Source of the DNA: Sabellastarte sp. h YS-2021
Lineage: Eukaryota; Annelida; Polychaeta; Sabellida; Sabellidae
Direction: 5' to 3'
DNA length: 64,000 bases
Assembly: GCA_964017235.1 (NCBI GenBank)
Contig: OZ024936.1
Location: forward strand, 58,517,028 to 58,581,027
In this document: piece after piece, positions 61,392 through 64,000 of the stretch
Layout of the letters: each line of letters begins with the position of its first letter
Numbering within the stretch: the first letter of the stretch is position 1
The notes under the pieces: generated by a model
Seen by the model: the letters and a program-made list of their open reading frames with translations, nothing else
The model's database searches: none
What the model was told of the DNA's origin: nothing
Position numbers and translations under genes: made by a program

Positions 61392-64000
61392 GCCACATAC
61401 TAAATCTGACTGTATAGGTTTTGAGATTACATCTGGTATACCAGTGGTGTCATATGTGTCATACAGGGTTGAGGAGAGTGAAAATACAGCCTCAGATGGC
61501 TGTATCAGGAAGTGCTGATATATTCTCAATTAAGGTAGATTCAAGGTTGAAAACCATATTGATTCACACAGGAGTCGCCACTGAAATGAATTTTAGTAGT
61601 GTGTTCCTTCAGAAATACACATGTAGCCCAAAGTACAGGTTCAGGGAGTGTAGTTGGCGAGAGATGCATACAATGCCAGATCAGCCCAAACCACCCCTTA
61701 AAGTTGGTCAATCTGGCTGAGATTTTCACAGGAAACTCAGTTTATATCAGAGACTGAATTTGTATTAGGCTGACCCACTCGAGGGCCACATTAAAAGTTT
61801 CAATTTCCGGGGTGTGTGGGGGCCCCATGCCACCCCTCAGGTAGGAAATTTCAAGTATATCCTAATATTGCCAATCTGAAGCCCAAATTTAATTTTATGC
61901 CTATTTTAATAAATAATGAGGATATTTTAGGCGCATTTTGAGCATTACATGTCTGATCAGAAATTATTTTACCAAAATATTGTTCTAAATATAGCCCAAA
62001 ATAGATGTAAATCAGCCCAAACCAGTACCAAATGTTGGTCTATAAGTCTGAAATTTGGCCCAAAAATCACTTGCCACATACTAAATCTGACTGTATAGGT
62101 TTTGAGATTACATCTGGTATACCAGTGGTGTCATATGTGTCATACAGGGTTGAGGAGAGTGAAAATACAGCCTCAGATGGCTGTATCAGGAAGTGCTGAT
62201 ATATTCTCAATTAAGGTAGATCCAAGGTTGAAAACCATATTGATTCACACAGGAGTCGCCACTGAAATGAATTTTAGTAGTGTGTTCCTTCAGAAATACA
62301 CATGTAGCCCAAAGTACAGGTTCAGGGAGTGTAGTTGGCGAGAGATGCATACAATGCCAGATCAGCCCAAACCACCCCTTAAAGTTGGTCAATCTGGCTG
62401 AGATTTTCACAGGAAACTCAGTTTATATCAGAGACTGAATTTGTATTAGGCTGACCCACTCGAGGGCCACATTAAAAATTTCAATTTCCGGGGTGTGTGT
62501 GTGGGGGGGGGGGGGGGGGGGGGGGGGTGCCCATGCCACCCCTCAGGTAGGAAATTTCAAGTATATCCTAATATTGCCAATCTGAAGCCCAAATTTATTT
62601 TTATGCCTATTTTAATAAATAATGAGGATATTTTAGGCGCATTTTGAGCATTACATGTCTGATCAGAAATTATTTTACCAAAATATTGTTCTAAATATAG
62701 CCCAAAATAGATGTAAATCAGCCCAAACCAGTACCAAATGTTGGTCTATAAGTCTGAAATTTGGCCCAAAAATCACTTGCCACATACTAAATCTGACTGT
62801 ATAGGTTTTGAGATTACATCTGGTATACCAGTGGTGTCATATGTGTCATACAGGGTTGAGGAGAGTGAAAATACAGCCTCAGATGGCTGTATTAGGAAGT
62901 GCTGATATATTCTCAATTAAGGTAGATTCAAGGTTGAAAACCATATTGATTCACACAGGAGTCGCCACTGAAATGAATTTTAGTAGTGTGTTCCTTCAGA
63001 AATACACATGTAGCCCAAAGTACAGGTTCAGGGAGTGTAGTTGGCGAGAGATGCATACAATGCCAGATCAGCCCAAACCACCCCTTAAAGTTGGTCAATC
63101 TGGCTGAGATTTTCACAGGAAACTCAGTTTATATCAGAGACTGAATTTGTATTAGGCTGACCCACTCGAGGGCCACATTAAAAATTTCAATTTCCGGGGT
63201 GTGGGGGGGCCCCATGCCACCCCTCAGGTAGGAAATTTCAAGTATATCCTAATATTGCCAATCTGAAGCCCAAATTTAATTTTATGCCTATTTTAATAAA
63301 TAATGAGGATATTTTAGGCGCATTTTGAGCATTACATGTCTGATCAGAAATTATTTTACCAAAATATTGTTCTAAATATAGCCCAAAATAGATGTAAATC
63401 AGCCCAAACCAGTACCAAATGTTGGTCTATAAGTCTGAAATTTGGCCCAAAAATCACTTGCCACATACTAAATCTGACTGTATAGGTTTTGAGATTACAT
63501 CTGGTATACCAGTGGTGTCATATGTGTCATACAGGGTTGAGGAGAGTGAAAATACAGCCTCAGATGGCTGTATCAGGAAGTGCTGATATATTCTCAATTA
63601 AGGTAGATTCAAGGTTGAAAACCATATTGATTCACACAGGAGTCGCCACTGAAATGAATTTTAGTAGTGTGTTCCTTCAGAAATACACATGTAGCCCAAA
63701 GTACAGGTTCAGGGAGTGTAGTTGGCGAGAGATGCATACAATGCCAGATCAGCCCAAACCACCCCTTAAAGTTGGTCAATCTGGCTGAGATTTTCACAGG
63801 AAACTCAGTTTATACCAGAGACTGAATTTGTATTAGGCTGACCCACTCGAGGGCCACATTAAAAATTTCAATTTCCGGGGTGTGGGGGGGGCCCCATGCC
63901 ACCCCTCAGGTAGGAAATTTCAAGTATATCCTAATATTGCCAATCTGAAGCCCAAATTTAATTTTATGCCTATTTTAATAAATAATGAGGATATTTTAGG
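61392..64000 (+). repeat. Terminal subarray U91-U94
   Basis: U91 (61392) has TTAAAAGTTTC and a G-to-T change that splits the G-run (GTGTGTGGGGG). U92 (62073) has GATCCAAGG, a large G-run expansion and TTTATTTTTATG, and is 706 bp long. U93 (62779) has GTATTAGGAAG. U94 (63460) has TTATACCAG and an 8-G run and is cut off by the window end after 541 bp. The private changes here, next to the rearranged unit, are denser than in U73-U90. Confidence 0.85.
62493..62527 (+). repeat. Expanded (GT)5 and 25-G tract in U92
   Basis: Where other units have GGGGTGTGGGGGGGCCCC, U92 has five GT dinucleotides (62493-62502) followed by 25 consecutive Gs (62503-62527) and then TGCCCATG. The four-C partner is reduced to three Cs after a T, so the ApaI-type GGGCCC and the tip of the hairpin are lost. 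This accounts for the 25 extra base pairs. A run this long can fold into a G-quadruplex in principle. It may be real slippage, with U91 (GTGTGTG) as a possible intermediate, or a sequencing or consensus error in a homopolymer. Confidence 0.85.

Larger units (their letters stand above)
1..64000 (+). repeat. Tandem satellite array, 681-bp unit, about 95 copies
   Basis: The same unit recurs head-to-tail from the first base to the last, always in the same orientation, with no unique DNA between copies. Most spacings are exactly 681 bp. Spacings of 680, 682 or 683 come almost entirely from the length of one G-run. Larger departures are 581 bp (twice, a 100-bp deletion), 636-637 bp (three times, a 44-bp deletion), 706 bp (G-run expansion) and one 441-bp rearranged unit. 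Units differ from the common form by roughly zero to six bases, so identity is about 99% or higher. This is the hallmark of satellite DNA homogenised by unequal exchange or gene conversion. Neither array edge is in the window. I do not recognise the family. The + strand label only follows the chosen reading direction. Confidence 0.98.

Noticed and set aside
1..64000. CRISPR array or prokaryotic repeat system
   Set aside because: The repeats are 681 bp and contiguous, with no unique spacers and no cas-like genes. Size and composition fit a eukaryotic satellite.

Overview
The whole window is one uninterrupted head-to-tail satellite DNA array. A 681-bp unit (about 39% G+C by hand count of the first copy) is repeated 94 times in recognisable form, plus one truncated, rearranged copy. 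All copies lie in the same orientation. There is no unique sequence, no believable protein-coding gene, no RNA gene, no recognisable transposon and no CRISPR array. The array runs off both ends of the window. I number units U1 to U94 and set the phase arbitrarily at position 1 (the GCCACATACT motif).

This is almost certainly eukaryotic nuclear heterochromatin, such as a centromeric, pericentromeric, subtelomeric or sex-chromosome satellite. The reasons are tens of kilobases of near-identical monomers, no genes, and strong CpG depletion: I count 5 CpG per unit against about 26 expected from composition. CWG sites (CAG/CTG) are abundant, at about 30 per unit against about 16 expected. That pattern points to long-term CpG-only methylation, as in vertebrates, more than to plant-type CHG methylation. 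I do not recognise the satellite family and cannot name the species.

Each unit has three zones: a moderately GC-balanced half (about positions 1-400); a short GC-rich imperfect hairpin with a run of usually seven Gs next to four Cs (411-459); and an AT-rich tail (460-681). The monomer carries a decayed internal duplication (289-334 versus 620-665, 331 bp apart) and six copies of GCCCAAA, so it was probably built from older, shorter repeats.

Layout: U1-U7 (1-4585) contain two junctions of the same 100-bp deletion. U8-U14 (4586-9330) contain a duplicated 2.04-kb block. U15-U23 (9331-15460) are trimer-like blocks. U23-U28 (14780-18865) alternate two unit types as a dimer. U29-U41 (18866-27716) contain four copies of another dimer. 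U42-U50 (27717-33712) contain a dimer with a 44-bp deletion. U51-U56 (33713-37797) are mixed. U57-U64 and U65-U72 (37798-48692) are a nearly perfect tandem duplication of eight units (5447/5448 bp). U73-U90 (48693-60950) are almost uniform. A rearranged 441-bp unit lies at 60951-61391. U91-U94 (61392-64000) include a unit whose G-run has grown to 25 Gs.

The pattern fits repeated unequal exchange or gene conversion over blocks of one to eight units, plus slippage in the G-run. All variant assignments were made by eye and should be confirmed by alignment. I see no new gene system here; the interest lies in the satellite's architecture.
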